A stretch of 64,000 nt of DNA from Streptococcus sanguinis (GCF_900635155.1 NZ_LR134002.1:2046001-2110000), one strand, 5' to 3'. Numbered from the stretch's first letter, positions 1 to 7,865 are shown. Numbers and translations: made by a program. The notes: a model not told the origin generated them from the sequence alone.

Positions 1-1087
1 TTTCAGATAAAAGACCACTCAATACAGGGCCCATCATCATACCGACAGAATAAGCTGTATTATAAATCGCAAATGTGAAACCATAGCTAGCATTTTCTTT
101 TTCCTGAGCTAAATCAGCCATACGAGGCAGACTAGGTGCAAGAATCATTCCCATACCGATGCCAATCAGACTCAAAGCTGCTATTTCTAAATAGATATTG
201 CTAGGAAGAGTGACAAATGCCATAGCTAGCGCAGTGATAATGAAACCTAGAACAGTCATCCTTGCATGACCTAATTTTGTAGATAGTCTCCCAATCAGAG
301 GAGCAATGACTGCATAAGCAATTGTAGGCACAGCAAAAAGTAATCCTATAACAAGTGGTGTAGCATGAAATACTGCTTCAAATCTAGCGGGTAAAGTCGG
401 CTGCAGGGCACTTGGAACCGCAGCACCAATCATGACAGCACCAACTATCAATAAAAAGTGCTGATTTCTTAACAGTTCAAATGGCTGCTGTTCTGTTTGT
501 TTCTCTCTATGCGGCTCTTCTTTCAATAAAAGAAGACGCAGCAAACCATCTAAAACAGCCATACCTGCTGCTACAAAAAATGGAAACATATAACCACCGA
601 TTTGGTAGAGCCAGCCGCCCAGACTTGGACCAACAAGAATCCCCATAGCCTGACCTGATAAGGCAATTCCCATAGCTTGCCCTCTCTCTTCAGATGGATA
701 AAAATCTGCCAAGAGAGCCAAACCAGCTGTCCATGTGATTGCAGCAGCACAGCCTTGTAAAATACGAGCTAAAAGCAAAAACCAAAAAGTATTTGCAAAA
801 GCAAAAAGTAGAGTTGCAGCTGCCAAACCAAGAATTCCCCAAAGCATCGGCCCTCTACGGCCAAGCTTATCAGAAATCATTCCAAAAATAGGAGTTGTGA
901 TTAATAGGGCTAAAGCATAGCTTCCAAATAGAAAGCCCAAAGCTGTCTGGGAAATCCCTAAAGAACCTGCGTAAATTGGTAGGATTGGCACAATCATACC
1001 ATGAATAAACATGTCTGTAAAAACGGCTAAAGTGACAACAAATAAAGCTTTTTTTCGATTGGTATTTAAATTTTCTTGTTTTTTCAT
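1..1087 (-). CDS. MFS drug-efflux transporter (DHA1 type), 3' end beyond the window
   Basis: This is a 12-TM major facilitator superfamily antiporter, probably exporting drugs or small hydrophobic compounds across the cytoplasmic membrane. The reading frame is open for 362 codons and leaves the window at base 1, so the C-terminus is missing. The N-terminus starts MKKQENLNTN and goes straight into TM1. A motif-A loop (GMISDKLGRRGP) follows TM2 near residue 70, and a motif-C-like GPSLGG lies near residue 145, both typical of DHA1 proton-coupled efflux pumps. The ATG at 1087 follows AAAGGA at good spacing. It lies 50 bp downstream of a 29-codon ORF and downstream of padR on the same strand, so it may be the export arm of that small operon. 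Substrate is unknown. Confidence 0.85.
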   Translation of the reverse strand, partial: MKKQENLNTNRKKALFVVTLAVFTDMFIHGMIVPILPIYAGSLGISQTALGFLFGSYALALLITTPIFGMISDKLGRRGPMLWGILGLAAATLLFAFANTFWFLLLARILQGCAAAITWTAGLALLADFYPSEERGQAMGIALSGQAMGILVGPSLGGWLYQIGGYMFPFFVAAGMAVLDGLLRLLLLKEEPHREKQTEQQPFELLRNQHFLLIVGAVMIGAAVPSALQPTLPARFEAVFHATPLVIGLLFAVPTIAYAVIAPLIGRLSTKLGHARMTVLGFIITALAMAFVTLPSNIYLEIAALSLIGIGMGMILAPSLPRMADLAQEKENASYGFTFAIYNTAYSVGMMMGPVLSGLLSE

Positions 1088-1137
1088 AGTGATTCCTTTC
1101 AGTATATAAATCTCTAGATTGTATTGTCAAACCACTA

Positions 1138-1227
1138 CTACCAGCTTCCTCCACCACCGATAACAATCATTTCAGTTAACTGTCTAAAACTCTGAAACAA
1201 CAGTATCCTTTTTTGATAATCATTCAT
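1138..1227 (-). CDS. 29-residue peptide ORF between padR and the MFS exporter
   Basis: This is a short ORF with an ATG at 1227, a strong ribosome binding site (GAGGAG, 5-nt spacer) and a TAG stop at 1138-1140. The product begins MNDYQKRILL, is basic and hydrophobic in its first half, and ends EMIVIGGGGSW. The C-terminal acidic residue followed by a hydrophobic run and glycines resembles mature short hydrophobic peptides (SHPs) sensed by Rgg regulators, such as peptides ending IIIIVGG. That resemblance is by eye only, and no Rgg gene is visible. The C-terminal Trp is unusual for SHPs. It could instead be a RiPP precursor or a leader peptide controlling the exporter downstream. A PadR-type dyad sits directly upstream of its ribosome binding site. 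Confidence 0.5.
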   Translation of the reverse strand: MNDYQKRILLFQSFRQLTEMIVIGGGGSW

Positions 1228-1242
1228 TTTTACTCCTCGTCG

Positions 1243-1262
1243 TATATTCTATATTGAATATA
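1243..1262. promoter_or_regulatory. Candidate PadR operator in front of the peptide/MFS unit
   Basis: A perfect inverted repeat TATATTC-N6-GAATATA lies just upstream of the ribosome binding site of the 29-codon ORF. The core ATTGAATAT also occurs around 1864-1874 upstream of padR, where it contains the palindrome GAATATTC. The shared motif suggests that PadR represses both its own gene and the downstream unit. Assignment to PadR is inferred from position. Confidence 0.5.
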
Positions 1263-1299
1263 AGAGTAGTTTTTAAGAGTTAGAATGTTTTCTAACCCT

Positions 1300-1845
1300 C
1301 TACTTCTCTTCAGTTTGCAAATAGTCTTGAGCCTGCTTGATAAAATCTCGTTGGGCACGAATCATTGCTAGCATATGATCAAAAATTAGTTGTACCATAG
1401 GAGATATTTGATTGTTCAAAGCTTCTCGTTTTTGTTCCCATCCCTGTAAAATAAGCATTTCTTCCCGTTCTAACTTATTTTCCTGCTCCTGCAGGGCTAA
1501 GCTCACCTCATCATCTGATAATTGCTCATAAAAAGACAAACCAGCATATAAAGCCGAAGGATAAGTAAGAGCTGGGCTTTCCAAAGCTTCACGAACAAGT
1601 TCTTTTAAATAGACTCTCCCCTGATCTGTTATCTGATAAACCACTTTTTGGCGATGACCTGTCTGCTCAACACTAGAAATAGTAATATATCCTTTATGCT
1701 CTAATTTCTTTAGAGCATGATAGATAGAGCCTACTTGAACAGCTCCCCATCTTTGAGCATCTGTTGTCTGCATCATTTGCTGAATATCGTAACCCGACAT
1801 TGCTTTCATATCCAAGATAGCTAATACTAATAATTTTGTCATCAT
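1300..1845 (-). CDS. PadR-family transcriptional regulator
   Basis: This is a winged-helix repressor of about 181 residues. The N-terminal 80 residues hold the PadR wHTH (LVLAILDMKAMSGYDIQQMM, then a wing with VVYQITDQGR). The C-terminal half is helical and rich in Glu/Lys, as in PadR subfamily 2 proteins that dimerise through a coiled coil. The ATG at 1845 was chosen because AGGTG lies upstream at normal spacing and the conserved domain starts at once; the frame is open to 1926 but that extension looks like leader sequence. PadR repressors commonly control adjacent multidrug exporters, which fits the MFS gene downstream. A GAATATTC palindrome upstream of the gene at 1867-1874 may mediate autoregulation. 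Confidence 0.85.
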   Translation of the reverse strand: MMTKLLVLAILDMKAMSGYDIQQMMQTTDAQRWGAVQVGSIYHALKKLEHKGYITISSVEQTGHRQKVVYQITDQGRVYLKELVREALESPALTYPSALYAGLSFYEQLSDDEVSLALQEQENKLEREEMLILQGWEQKREALNNQISPMVQLIFDHMLAMIRAQRDFIKQAQDYLQTEEK

Positions 1846-1866
1846 CTCACACCTATAATCAACATT

Positions 1867-1874
1867 GAATATTC
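1867..1874. promoter_or_regulatory. Palindrome upstream of padR, half of a shared operator motif
   Basis: The palindrome GAATATTC lies 21 bp upstream of the padR start. With its flank (ATTGAATATTC) it matches one arm and the spacer edge of the dyad at 1243-1262. It is a plausible autoregulatory site. Confidence 0.35.
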
Positions 1875-1965
1875 TTAAAAAAGTATAACAGCTTTCATAA
1901 AAGATGTCAAGTACTCCAACAAACAAAAAAACAACCTCCTAGATCAAGTCCAGAAGGTTAATTCT

Positions 1966-2712
1966 CTATTTCCAGGAAACCATGGCAATAAAGCCCAGTT
2001 TTTCCTGATTTTTTTGGAACATCTTAAACATCTTCATAAATTGACTGTAGTTTTCTTTCTTAAGGGCATTGAAGCAGATTTTCAGTGTGCCGCCCAGTCC
2101 TTCGTCATATATCATCCCTCGAAGGCTCATCAAGGTCATTTCGCCGATAAAGGTGTCTACACGGTCAAAAGCATGAGAGCGCGCTAGCTGAATCCAAGAA
2201 CCTTCTGTCAGAGGCCCCACATTGACATTAATCGCACGAGATAGCTCTTCCCGGACATTCTCATCTCTTTGTTTGAGCATGACGTCGTGGGTGAGGAGCA
2301 CTCCGCCTGGCTTCAGCACCCGGTAGTACTCATCCATACATTTGGCTTTTCCCTTCTCCGTCTGCATGGTCAGCATGGCTTCATTGATAACAATATCAAA
2401 AGAATTGTCATCATAAGGCAGCTTCATAGCATTAGCCTGCTCAAATGTGACGAGTTCACTCACACCAGCCTTGTCTCCATTAAGCTTAGCCTGAGCCAGC
2501 GCAGCCTTATCCAAATCAACTGCAGTAATTTGGCAGCCATATTTTTTAGCTAGCTCGATTGTTGTGGTCCCCATATTGCAGGCAACCTCTAGAACTTTCT
2601 TATCGCTGGAAAAATGCCCCTGCTCAATCAGCCAGTCCGTTGCCAGCTTGCCACCGGGACGAAGGCGTTTCTTTCCTAATTTTGCTAAAAATTTATGACC
2701 TGCTTCTGCCAT
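1966..2712 (-). CDS. SAM-dependent class I methyltransferase
   Basis: This 248-residue cytosolic protein has a Rossmann-like methyltransferase fold. Motif I is VLEVACNMGTTT near residue 40, where the usual GxGxG is replaced by ACNMG. The acidic end of strand 2 is ITAVDLD, motif II/III contains FDIVINEAMLTM, and a VLKPGGVLLTHD segment matches the conserved post-motif region of the UbiE/Methyltransf_11 group. The substrate cannot be read from the sequence. The start has a strong GGAGG at 7 nt. It is a single gene with its own promoter region, separated from the azlCD operon by about 115 bp that holds no ORF. Confidence 0.8.
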   Translation of the reverse strand: MAEAGHKFLAKLGKKRLRPGGKLATDWLIEQGHFSSDKKVLEVACNMGTTTIELAKKYGCQITAVDLDKAALAQAKLNGDKAGVSELVTFEQANAMKLPYDDNSFDIVINEAMLTMQTEKGKAKCMDEYYRVLKPGGVLLTHDVMLKQRDENVREELSRAINVNVGPLTEGSWIQLARSHAFDRVDTFIGEMTLMSLRGMIYDEGLGGTLKICFNALKKENYSQFMKMFKMFQKNQEKLGFIAMVSWK

Positions 2713-2826
2713 TTCCGAACCTCCATGATTTTTATTGCTTCCATTATAGCATAAAATATTATATTTTCAGATAATTCTTAGAATTTAACAAAAAAACAGA
2801 CCGATTCAATCTGTCTTGTACTTTCT

Positions 2827-3165
2827 TTATAAGCCAAGAAATCCAGCTAGATAGCGCAGCAAGGCCACCAAGACTACACCAAACACAACAGTTGCAATTA
2901 AGTTTTTATACTTAAATGCCACATAAATAGTCGGAAAAACGACCATTAAATCCAGCCATTTAAAGCTCGGCAGCTGACCTGTTTTAGCATTGGTGACACT
3001 AGACAGGATAAGTGCAAAAATAATGGAAACTGGCAAATATTTAAGGAAACGCTCTGCCATGGGCGGAAGCCCCTTGTACTTGACTAGGATAAAGGGCAAA
3101 ACCCGCGGAATCCAAGTGACTAGGGCTGACAAAAGAATAGCCAGCAAAATATACTTACTTATCAT
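2827..3165 (-). CDS. azlD: AzlD-family branched-chain amino acid export subunit
   Basis: This is a 112-residue membrane protein with three to four hydrophobic segments, matching the small AzlD subunit that works with AzlC to export branched-chain amino acids and analogues. The characteristic WIPRVLPFILV stretch is near residue 18. Its start overlaps the last codons of azlC (ATG inside the GATGATAAG before the azlC stop), which implies translational coupling. It is the last gene of the run marR-tsaB-rimI-tsaD-azlC-azlD. Confidence 0.85.
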   Translation of the reverse strand: MISKYILLAILLSALVTWIPRVLPFILVKYKGLPPMAERFLKYLPVSIIFALILSSVTNAKTGQLPSFKWLDLMVVFPTIYVAFKYKNLIATVVFGVVLVALLRYLAGFLGL

Positions 3166-3850
3166 CCAAAATCACCCCCACTGTACAGCCTAGCAAGGTT
3201 GCAAACAGTACCGCCAGCGAATTTTGAAGCAGCATGGTCAGAAGCAGGTAGGCAAGACCCACCACGCCCAAGACTAAAAAGAGCTTCTTTATCTTGACAC
3301 GTCGCAGCATGATGGTAAACTGAGAAGAAAAAATGCCAATAAACATAGCGACTAGGGCAAAGTCCAGGCCAAAGCTCTCAGGATTGGGCAGAAGGGCACC
3401 GAGGGCTGTTCCCAAAACAGTACCCAAAATCCAGGAAGCGTAACTCATGAAATTATTGCCCATCATCCAAGCAGCAGCAATTTCTTCTGTATGTGCCCGC
3501 TCTCCCATCAAGACTCCATAAGATTCATCCGTCAAAAAAGAGCCAATGACAATATTCTGCATCAAGCTAGACTTACGAAAAAGAGTTGATGCATGCAGAC
3601 AGAGCAAAAGATGTCGGATATTAATAAGAAAAACAGTCAGTGCGATGGCCAAGACCGGCGCCTGCTGGGCAAATAAACCAATCATGGCAAACTGGGCACT
3701 GCCCGCATAAACCAGAATACTCATCAGCCCCATCTCCAAGGGATTCATATAGGGCGCCGCCATGATGCCACAGGCTAAGCCAATCCCAATATAGCCCAGA
3801 GCTGTTGGCACTGCCGCCTGTGCCCCCTGTTTAAATGTCTGTCCGCGCAT
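3155..3850 (-). CDS. azlC: AzlC-family branched-chain amino acid export subunit
   Basis: This is a 231-residue polytopic membrane protein of the AzlC/YgaZ family, the larger subunit of a two-component branched-chain amino acid exporter. It shows the conserved early segment PTALGYIGIGLACGIMAA, then SILVYAGSAQFAMIGL and the NIRHLLLCLHAS region, followed by TDESYGV. Its AAAGGAG ribosome binding site lies immediately after the tsaD stop codon (9-bp gap), so it is probably transcribed from the tsa operon. The pairing of t6A genes with an amino acid exporter looks like operon convenience rather than a shared pathway. Confidence 0.88.
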   Translation of the reverse strand: MRGQTFKQGAQAAVPTALGYIGIGLACGIMAAPYMNPLEMGLMSILVYAGSAQFAMIGLFAQQAPVLAIALTVFLINIRHLLLCLHASTLFRKSSLMQNIVIGSFLTDESYGVLMGERAHTEEIAAAWMMGNNFMSYASWILGTVLGTALGALLPNPESFGLDFALVAMFIGIFSSQFTIMLRRVKIKKLFLVLGVVGLAYLLLTMLLQNSLAVLFATLLGCTVGVILDDK

Positions 3851-3859
3851 TCTTCTCCT

Positions 3860-4870
3860 TTACTCCATAGTTTCAAAAGCCAGACTCGGCTTAGCATTGA
3901 GGTCCAAACTGGCAAAATTTTCCTTGTTCCACTCACTGACACTGGCATAGGCAATCATACCAGCGTTGTCACCGCAAAGGCGCAATGGCGGAATAATCAC
4001 CTTCACATCCTGAATCTCAGCTGCCAAGCGTTCTCTCAGGCCTTGATTAGCCGCAACACCGCCCGCCACGACCAGAGTCTTGACTGGATATTTTTCCAGG
4101 GCTTTTCTAGTCTTGGCCATGAGAATATCCATGACCGCTGCCTGAAAGCTTGCTGACAGGTCTTGATTAGACAAGACCTCTCCTTTTTGCTGGGCATTGT
4201 GGTGCAGGTTGATAAAGGCCGACTTGAGGCCGGAAAAAGAAAATTCCAGATTGTCTTCCTTAATCATAGCCCGCGGAAAATCATAAATATCCTGTCCCTC
4301 ATGAGCTAACTGATCAATCTCTCGACCTGCTGGATAGGTCAAGCCCATGACTCGACCGACTTTATCATAGGCTTCACCGACCGCATCATCGCGGGTCTCC
4401 CCCACAATCTTATAATCACCAGCCTGACTGACATAGACCAATTCAGTATGACCGCCACTGACCAAAAGAGCCAGCAAGGGAAATTCTAAGGGCTCCACAC
4501 TTTGGGCTGCCATCAGGTGTCCAGCCATATGATTGACTGGAATCAGGGGAATATCATGAGCCCAGGCAAAGGACTTGGCCGCTGCCAAGCCGACAAGAAG
4601 CGCCCCAACCAGACCAGGACCGTAGGTGACGGCCACCGCTGTGACCTGCTCCTCGCTAATCCCTGCTTCTGCCAAGGCCTCCTCAATGCAAACCGTAATG
4701 ACCTCCACATGGTGACGGCTGGCCACTTCTGGCACCACTCCGCCAAAACGCTTGTGACTCTCAATCTGGCTGGCAATGACATTGCTCAAAAGCTCTGTCT
4801 CATTCTTCAGAACCGCCACACTGGTCTCGTCACAAGACGTCTCAAAAGCTAAAATATATCTATCTTTCAT
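3860..4870 (-). CDS. tsaD: tRNA N6-adenosine threonylcarbamoyltransferase TsaD
   Basis: This 336-residue Kae1/Gcp ATPase-fold protein transfers threonylcarbamoyl from TC-AMP to A37 of ANN-decoding tRNAs, working with TsaB and TsaE in the cytoplasm. The start [17 protein letters not shown] is canonical. The metal-binding histidines are in [11 protein letters not shown] near residue 112, and [14 protein letters not shown] is the nucleotide-binding loop. GVAANQGLR and the [10 protein letters not shown] motif, which contributes the third metal ligand, lie towards the C-terminus. Length is normal for the family. The start overlaps the end of rimI by 11 bp, as in many Firmicutes where tsaB-rimI-tsaD are contiguous. 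Confidence 0.97.
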   Translation of the reverse strand: MKDRYILAFETSCDETSVAVLKNETELLSNVIASQIESHKRFGGVVPEVASRHHVEVITVCIEEALAEAGISEEQVTAVAVTYGPGLVGALLVGLAAAKSFAWAHDIPLIPVNHMAGHLMAAQSVEPLEFPLLALLVSGGHTELVYVSQAGDYKIVGETRDDAVGEAYDKVGRVMGLTYPAGREIDQLAHEGQDIYDFPRAMIKEDNLEFSFSGLKSAFINLHHNAQQKGEVLSNQDLSASFQAAVMDILMAKTRKALEKYPVKTLVVAGGVAANQGLRERLAAEIQDVKVIIPPLRLCGDNAGMIAYASVSEWNKENFASLDLNAKPSLAFETME

Positions 4871-5312
4871 GCTTCTCTCTTTTCATGACAATCGCATCTT
4901 CCACCGGAGCATGGTAGTAGGCCTTCCGCCGCGCGATTTCTTCAAATTTTTCTTTTTTGTAAAATAGCAGAGCTGGCTTGTTCGACTCCCTCACTTCGAG
5001 GAAAATTTCTTTGTCTGCTGGCAAAAAGTCAAACAAGGCTGTCGCGATTTTCTGCCCCTGATAGCTAGGCAATACAGCAATCTGCAGAACTTCTGCTTCA
5101 AAGTCTGTCTCCTGCCAGACTAAAAAGCCGACCAGCTGACTCCCATCTTCTGCTAGCGCACAGCTGTTCACATTCGAGAGCAGGACCTCTTCCAATTGAC
5201 CCACAGTCCAAGGGCTGACCGCATAGACAGCAAGTAAGAGCTGTTCCAGCTCTTCTGCTAGAACTGCCACGTCCACATCCGAGCTGTCGCTCCATTTTCT
5301 CATCTCAATCAT
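4860..5312 (-). CDS. rimI: Ribosomal protein alanine N-acetyltransferase RimI
   Basis: This 150-residue GNAT-fold acetyltransferase acts on N-terminal alanine, classically of ribosomal protein S18. The acetyl-CoA pyrophosphate loop is [13 protein letters not shown] near residue 85, preceded by the VLQIAVLP strand. The C-terminal [30 protein letters not shown] segment is diagnostic of RimI. Its ATG overlaps the tsaB stop codon (ATGA), showing translational coupling, and its own end overlaps tsaD. Confidence 0.92.
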   Translation of the reverse strand: MIEMRKWSDSSDVDVAVLAEELEQLLLAVYAVSPWTVGQLEEVLLSNVNSCALAEDGSQLVGFLVWQETDFEAEVLQIAVLPSYQGQKIATALFDFLPADKEIFLEVRESNKPALLFYKKEKFEEIARRKAYYHAPVEDAIVMKREKHER

Positions 5313-5995
5313 AGGCGCCGAATGTAAGAATCACTGGATTCCTGATGGGTCTTGAGCCAATTTTCCTCAGCTTCTACACGCTTGAGATAGTTAGGGACAA
5401 AGTCATGAATAGACTGGGCTGGCAGGTCTAAACCGAGACGACCAATAACTGCCGCATCTGGTAAAGTCGGCTGAACCGATACCCCAGGAAGAGCAGCTTC
5501 AATCTGCTCTGCAAACACTGCAGTCTCTCCGACAAAGGTGACTGGCTGATCAGCAACGCCAGCTATTTCCAAAACCTCTGCCAATGGCAGATGAGCCTCC
5601 GGCCGTACAGACTGACCAGACTGATAAAAGCCAGCATAGACATTATTGCGGCGGGCATCCATGACAGGAATGACCAAACCTTCCACCTGCTCTGGGACTA
5701 AAGCCAGCAAACTAGACACACCGACCAGCTCAATCTTGAGGGTATGAGCCAGAGTCTTGGCTGTCGCCACCGCCATTCGCAGACCTGTGTAGCTGCCCGG
5801 ACCCTGAGCAACTACGATACGATCCAAATCCGTCGGCTTCATGTCCAGACTATTCATCAGAAAATCAATAGCCGGCATCAGGGTAATGCTGTGGTTTTTC
5901 TTTATATTTAAAGTCATCTGCGCCAGCAAGGTCTCGTCCTCTAAAATCGCGAGCGTCAGCGCCTTACTTGACGTATCAATAGCTGCAATCTTCAT
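5309..5995 (-). CDS. tsaB: tRNA threonylcarbamoyladenosine biosynthesis protein TsaB
   Basis: This 228-residue protein of the ASKHA fold is the partner that scaffolds TsaD and TsaE during t6A37 synthesis. The N-terminus MKIAAIDTSSKALTLAIL is the degenerate phosphate-1 loop. IVVAQGPGSYTGLRMAVATAKTLA is the hallmark TsaB segment. The C-terminal domain VPNYLKRVEAEENW is also typical. It follows the MarR-type gene by 9 bp and overlaps rimI by 3-4 bp, so the three are probably one transcript. Confidence 0.95.
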   Translation of the reverse strand: MKIAAIDTSSKALTLAILEDETLLAQMTLNIKKNHSITLMPAIDFLMNSLDMKPTDLDRIVVAQGPGSYTGLRMAVATAKTLAHTLKIELVGVSSLLALVPEQVEGLVIPVMDARRNNVYAGFYQSGQSVRPEAHLPLAEVLEIAGVADQPVTFVGETAVFAEQIEAALPGVSVQPTLPDAAVIGRLGLDLPAQSIHDFVPNYLKRVEAEENWLKTHQESSDSYIRRL

Positions 5996-6004
5996 GCTTA
6001 TCCT

Positions 6005-6469
6005 CTATTTTTCCTCTTGCCGCCAAAGTGAGCGGCGTTTTAATTTGTCTTCGTAGAAACTATCTACCAAAAATTCCTCTAAAATCTGGCTAAAAGCCTC
6101 CAAATTAGGCACTTGCTGCGCCAAGTGTTTTCCAAAAATCGCTTCTTGCTCAGCAATCTTGGGCAGCAAATCCGCTCCAGCAGCAGTCAAGCTCAAGCGA
6201 GAACTGCGCTTGTCCTTGCTAGAAATTTCCTTCTTGACCAAGCCTTTTTTAATCAAAGCCTGCACCAAGCGACTAGGGCTTTTTTCCTCACAAATCAGGG
6301 ATTCCCCCAAGCCCTTGAGAGACAGCGGAGCATGTTCGCCCAAAACGAGCAAGACCTCGCTTTGATTGGGCGTAATTCCCAAAGGCTCTAGCAACTTCCC
6401 ATATTCTCTCGTCGCTAAGCTCTCTGCACTTCTAAACAAATAGCCAAATCGAATTCCTTCTGCTACCAC
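6005..6469 (-). CDS. MarR-family transcriptional regulator
   Basis: This is a 154-residue winged-helix regulator read from a GTG at 6469, which has AGGAG at 6-nt spacing. The wHTH covers about residues 45-110 (ITPNQSEVLLVLGEHAPLSLKGLGESL, then SRLVQALIKKGLVKKEISSKDKRSSRLSLT, the wing). It is the first gene of the minus-strand run into tsaB and diverges from an SDR epimerase gene at 6602. The 110-bp divergent region carries an 18-bp dyad over the epimerase -35 box and a 20-bp perfect palindrome, so control of the epimerase is likely. Ligand unknown. Confidence 0.85.
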   Translation of the reverse strand: MVAEGIRFGYLFRSAESLATREYGKLLEPLGITPNQSEVLLVLGEHAPLSLKGLGESLICEEKSPSRLVQALIKKGLVKKEISSKDKRSSRLSLTAAGADLLPKIAEQEAIFGKHLAQQVPNLEAFSQILEEFLVDSFYEDKLKRRSLWRQEEK

Positions 6470-6519
6470 GCTGCTCTCCTTTCAAAAATCACTTCTATAC
6501 TATTTTACACTAGATTAGG

Positions 6520-6537
6520 AAAATTGTTGACAATTTT
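6520..6537. promoter_or_regulatory. Dyad over the -35 box in the marR/epimerase divergent region
   Basis: The sequence AAAATTGT-TG-ACAATTTT is an 8-bp perfect dyad. It contains the plus-strand -35 hexamer TTGACA (6527-6532), so a bound MarR-type repressor would block polymerase. Confidence 0.55.
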
Positions 6538-6555
6538 AGTTAAAAAATATAGAAT
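6527..6555 (+). promoter_or_regulatory. SigA promoter of the SDR epimerase gene
   Basis: TTGACA (6527-6532), a 17-bp spacer and TAGAAT (6550-6555) form a near-consensus SigA promoter ending 46 bp before the ATG at 6602. Confidence 0.7.
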
Positions 6556-6560
6556 CTTAA

Positions 6561-6580
6561 ATAGATGATATATCATCTAT
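6561..6580. promoter_or_regulatory. 20-bp perfect palindrome between promoter and start codon
   Basis: ATAGATGATATATCATCTAT is a perfect 20-bp palindrome with no central gap, starting about where transcription would begin and ending just before the AAGGAGG ribosome binding site. It differs from the dyad at 6520, so it may bind a second regulator or form a 5' hairpin. Confidence 0.55.
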
Positions 6581-6601
6581 TTGCAAAAGGAGGAAAAACG
6601 G

Positions 6602-7654
6602 ATGACCCCAAACCCTACAAATCAAAAACCAGCTAGAACAATGACCCACGCTTTTGTGACTGGTGCGACCGGTCTTTTAGGAAATAATCTCGTGCGTGCT
6701 CTGCTAAAAGAAAACATTCAAGTGACCGCTCTCGTTCGCTCCGAGGAAAAAGCGCGCAAACAATTTGCCGACCTGCCTATCCAGATTGTCAAGGGGGATA
6801 TTTTAGAGCCCGAAAGCTATCGTGACTATCTAGCAGGCTGCGACAGCCTCTTTCATACCGCTGCTTTTTTCCGCGATAATTATAAAGGCGGCAAGCACTG
6901 GCAGGAGCTCTACGACACTAATATTATAGGCACAAATAACCTCCTAGAAGCTGCTTACGAGGCTGGTATCCGCCAATTTGTCCATACTTCCTCCTGTGTC
7001 GTACTGGAAGGTGAGGCCAATCAGCTAATCGATGAAAGCATGTCTCGCTCAAAAGATACTCCTTTTGATTACTATCGCAGCAAGATTTTGAGTGAAGAGG
7101 CCGTTCGTGATTTCTTGGACAAGCATTCAGATGTTTTCGGTTGCTTTATCTTGCCGAGTGTAATGTTGGGTCCTAGAGACCTTGGTCCGACCTCCAGTGG
7201 GCAGCTGATTATCAATTTTGTAGAGCAAAAACTTCCAGGTATCTTAAAGGCTAGCTATAATATGGTGGATGCTAGAGATGTAGCAGATATTCATCTCCGC
7301 GCCATGAAATACGGACGCTCAAAGGAGCGCTATCTGGCAGTTGGACGGCAAGTGACCATGACAGAATTGTACCAAATACTGGAAAAAATCACTGGCGTTC
7401 CCGCCCCCAAGCGCAAGATCTCCCCTCTTTTCGTCAAAATCTATGCCCAAGCAAGTGAGCTCTACCACCGGCTCACCAAAAAACCAATTTTGGTTACCAA
7501 TGAGCTCGCTCATCTCATGGCCGAAGAATATCTCAAAAGTAATTTTAGCTTTGCCAAAACCGAGAGCGAGCTAGGCGGACAGCATCGCCCTCTCGAAGAA
7601 AGCTTAGCTGACGTGGTAGATTGGTACCGCAAGCACGGCTATTTCACCAAATAA
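6602..7654 (+). CDS. NAD-dependent epimerase/dehydratase (extended SDR family)
   Basis: This 350-residue cytosolic oxidoreductase has the TGATGLLGNNLVRALL dinucleotide-binding motif near residue 20 and a YYRSK catalytic motif near residue 155. It resembles dihydroflavonol-reductase-like extended SDRs that reduce or epimerise NDP-sugars, aldehydes or ketones. The ATG at 6602 was chosen because AAGGAGG lies 8 nt upstream; an in-frame TTG at 6581 would place that site inside the gene. It stands alone, diverges from marR, and is followed by a hairpin at 7664-7698. Physiological substrate unknown; induction through the MarR protein is inferred. Confidence 0.8.
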   Translation: MTPNPTNQKPARTMTHAFVTGATGLLGNNLVRALLKENIQVTALVRSEEKARKQFADLPIQIVKGDILEPESYRDYLAGCDSLFHTAAFFRDNYKGGKHWQELYDTNIIGTNNLLEAAYEAGIRQFVHTSSCVVLEGEANQLIDESMSRSKDTPFDYYRSKILSEEAVRDFLDKHSDVFGCFILPSVMLGPRDLGPTSSGQLIINFVEQKLPGILKASYNMVDARDVADIHLRAMKYGRSKERYLAVGRQVTMTELYQILEKITGVPAPKRKISPLFVKIYAQASELYHRLTKKPILVTNELAHLMAEEYLKSNFSFAKTESELGGQHRPLEESLADVVDWYRKHGYFTK

Positions 7655-7663
7655 GCAGCCCTC

Positions 7664-7699
7664 AAAATCAAGTGACCAAATGTTCATCGCTTGATTTTT
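7664..7699 (+). terminator. Terminator after the epimerase gene
   Basis: AAAATCAAG pairs with CTTGATTTT across a 17-nt loop and runs into a T-rich tail. Confidence 0.6.
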
Positions 7700-7754
7700 C
7701 TTTTTGTCAAGCCGCTTTGGCTGAAAAACCGGCTCTGAAATTCACCGTCCCGAC

Positions 7755-7784
7755 TTGCTTCCTAAGCTCATTCTATGGTATAAT
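7755..7784 (+). promoter_or_regulatory. Promoter of rpoY-rnjA
   Basis: TTGCTT (7755-7760), an 18-bp spacer and a perfect TATAAT (7779-7784) with an extended -10 TG (TGGTATAAT). The first gene begins at 8002, so the leader would be about 210 nt. Confidence 0.65.
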
Positions 7785-7842
7785 TACAATAATAATTAAA
7801 CATCAGGTCAATTTCATTACTCTTACTTTTCCATAAGATACA

Positions 7843-7865
7843 AGGCTAAAACAGCATTTTAGCCT
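7843..7865 (+). other. Hairpin in the rpoY-rnjA 5' leader
   Basis: AGGCTAAAA pairs perfectly with TTTTAGCCT over a 5-nt loop. The tail CTTCATTTG is a poor terminator, so it could be an RNA stability or processing element in the leader of the RNase J transcript. Confidence 0.5.

Noticed and set aside
870..1166. 98-codon minus-strand ORF over the MFS start
   Set aside because: It is out of frame with the MFS gene, whose own frame encodes conserved transporter motifs; the ORF is a shadow.
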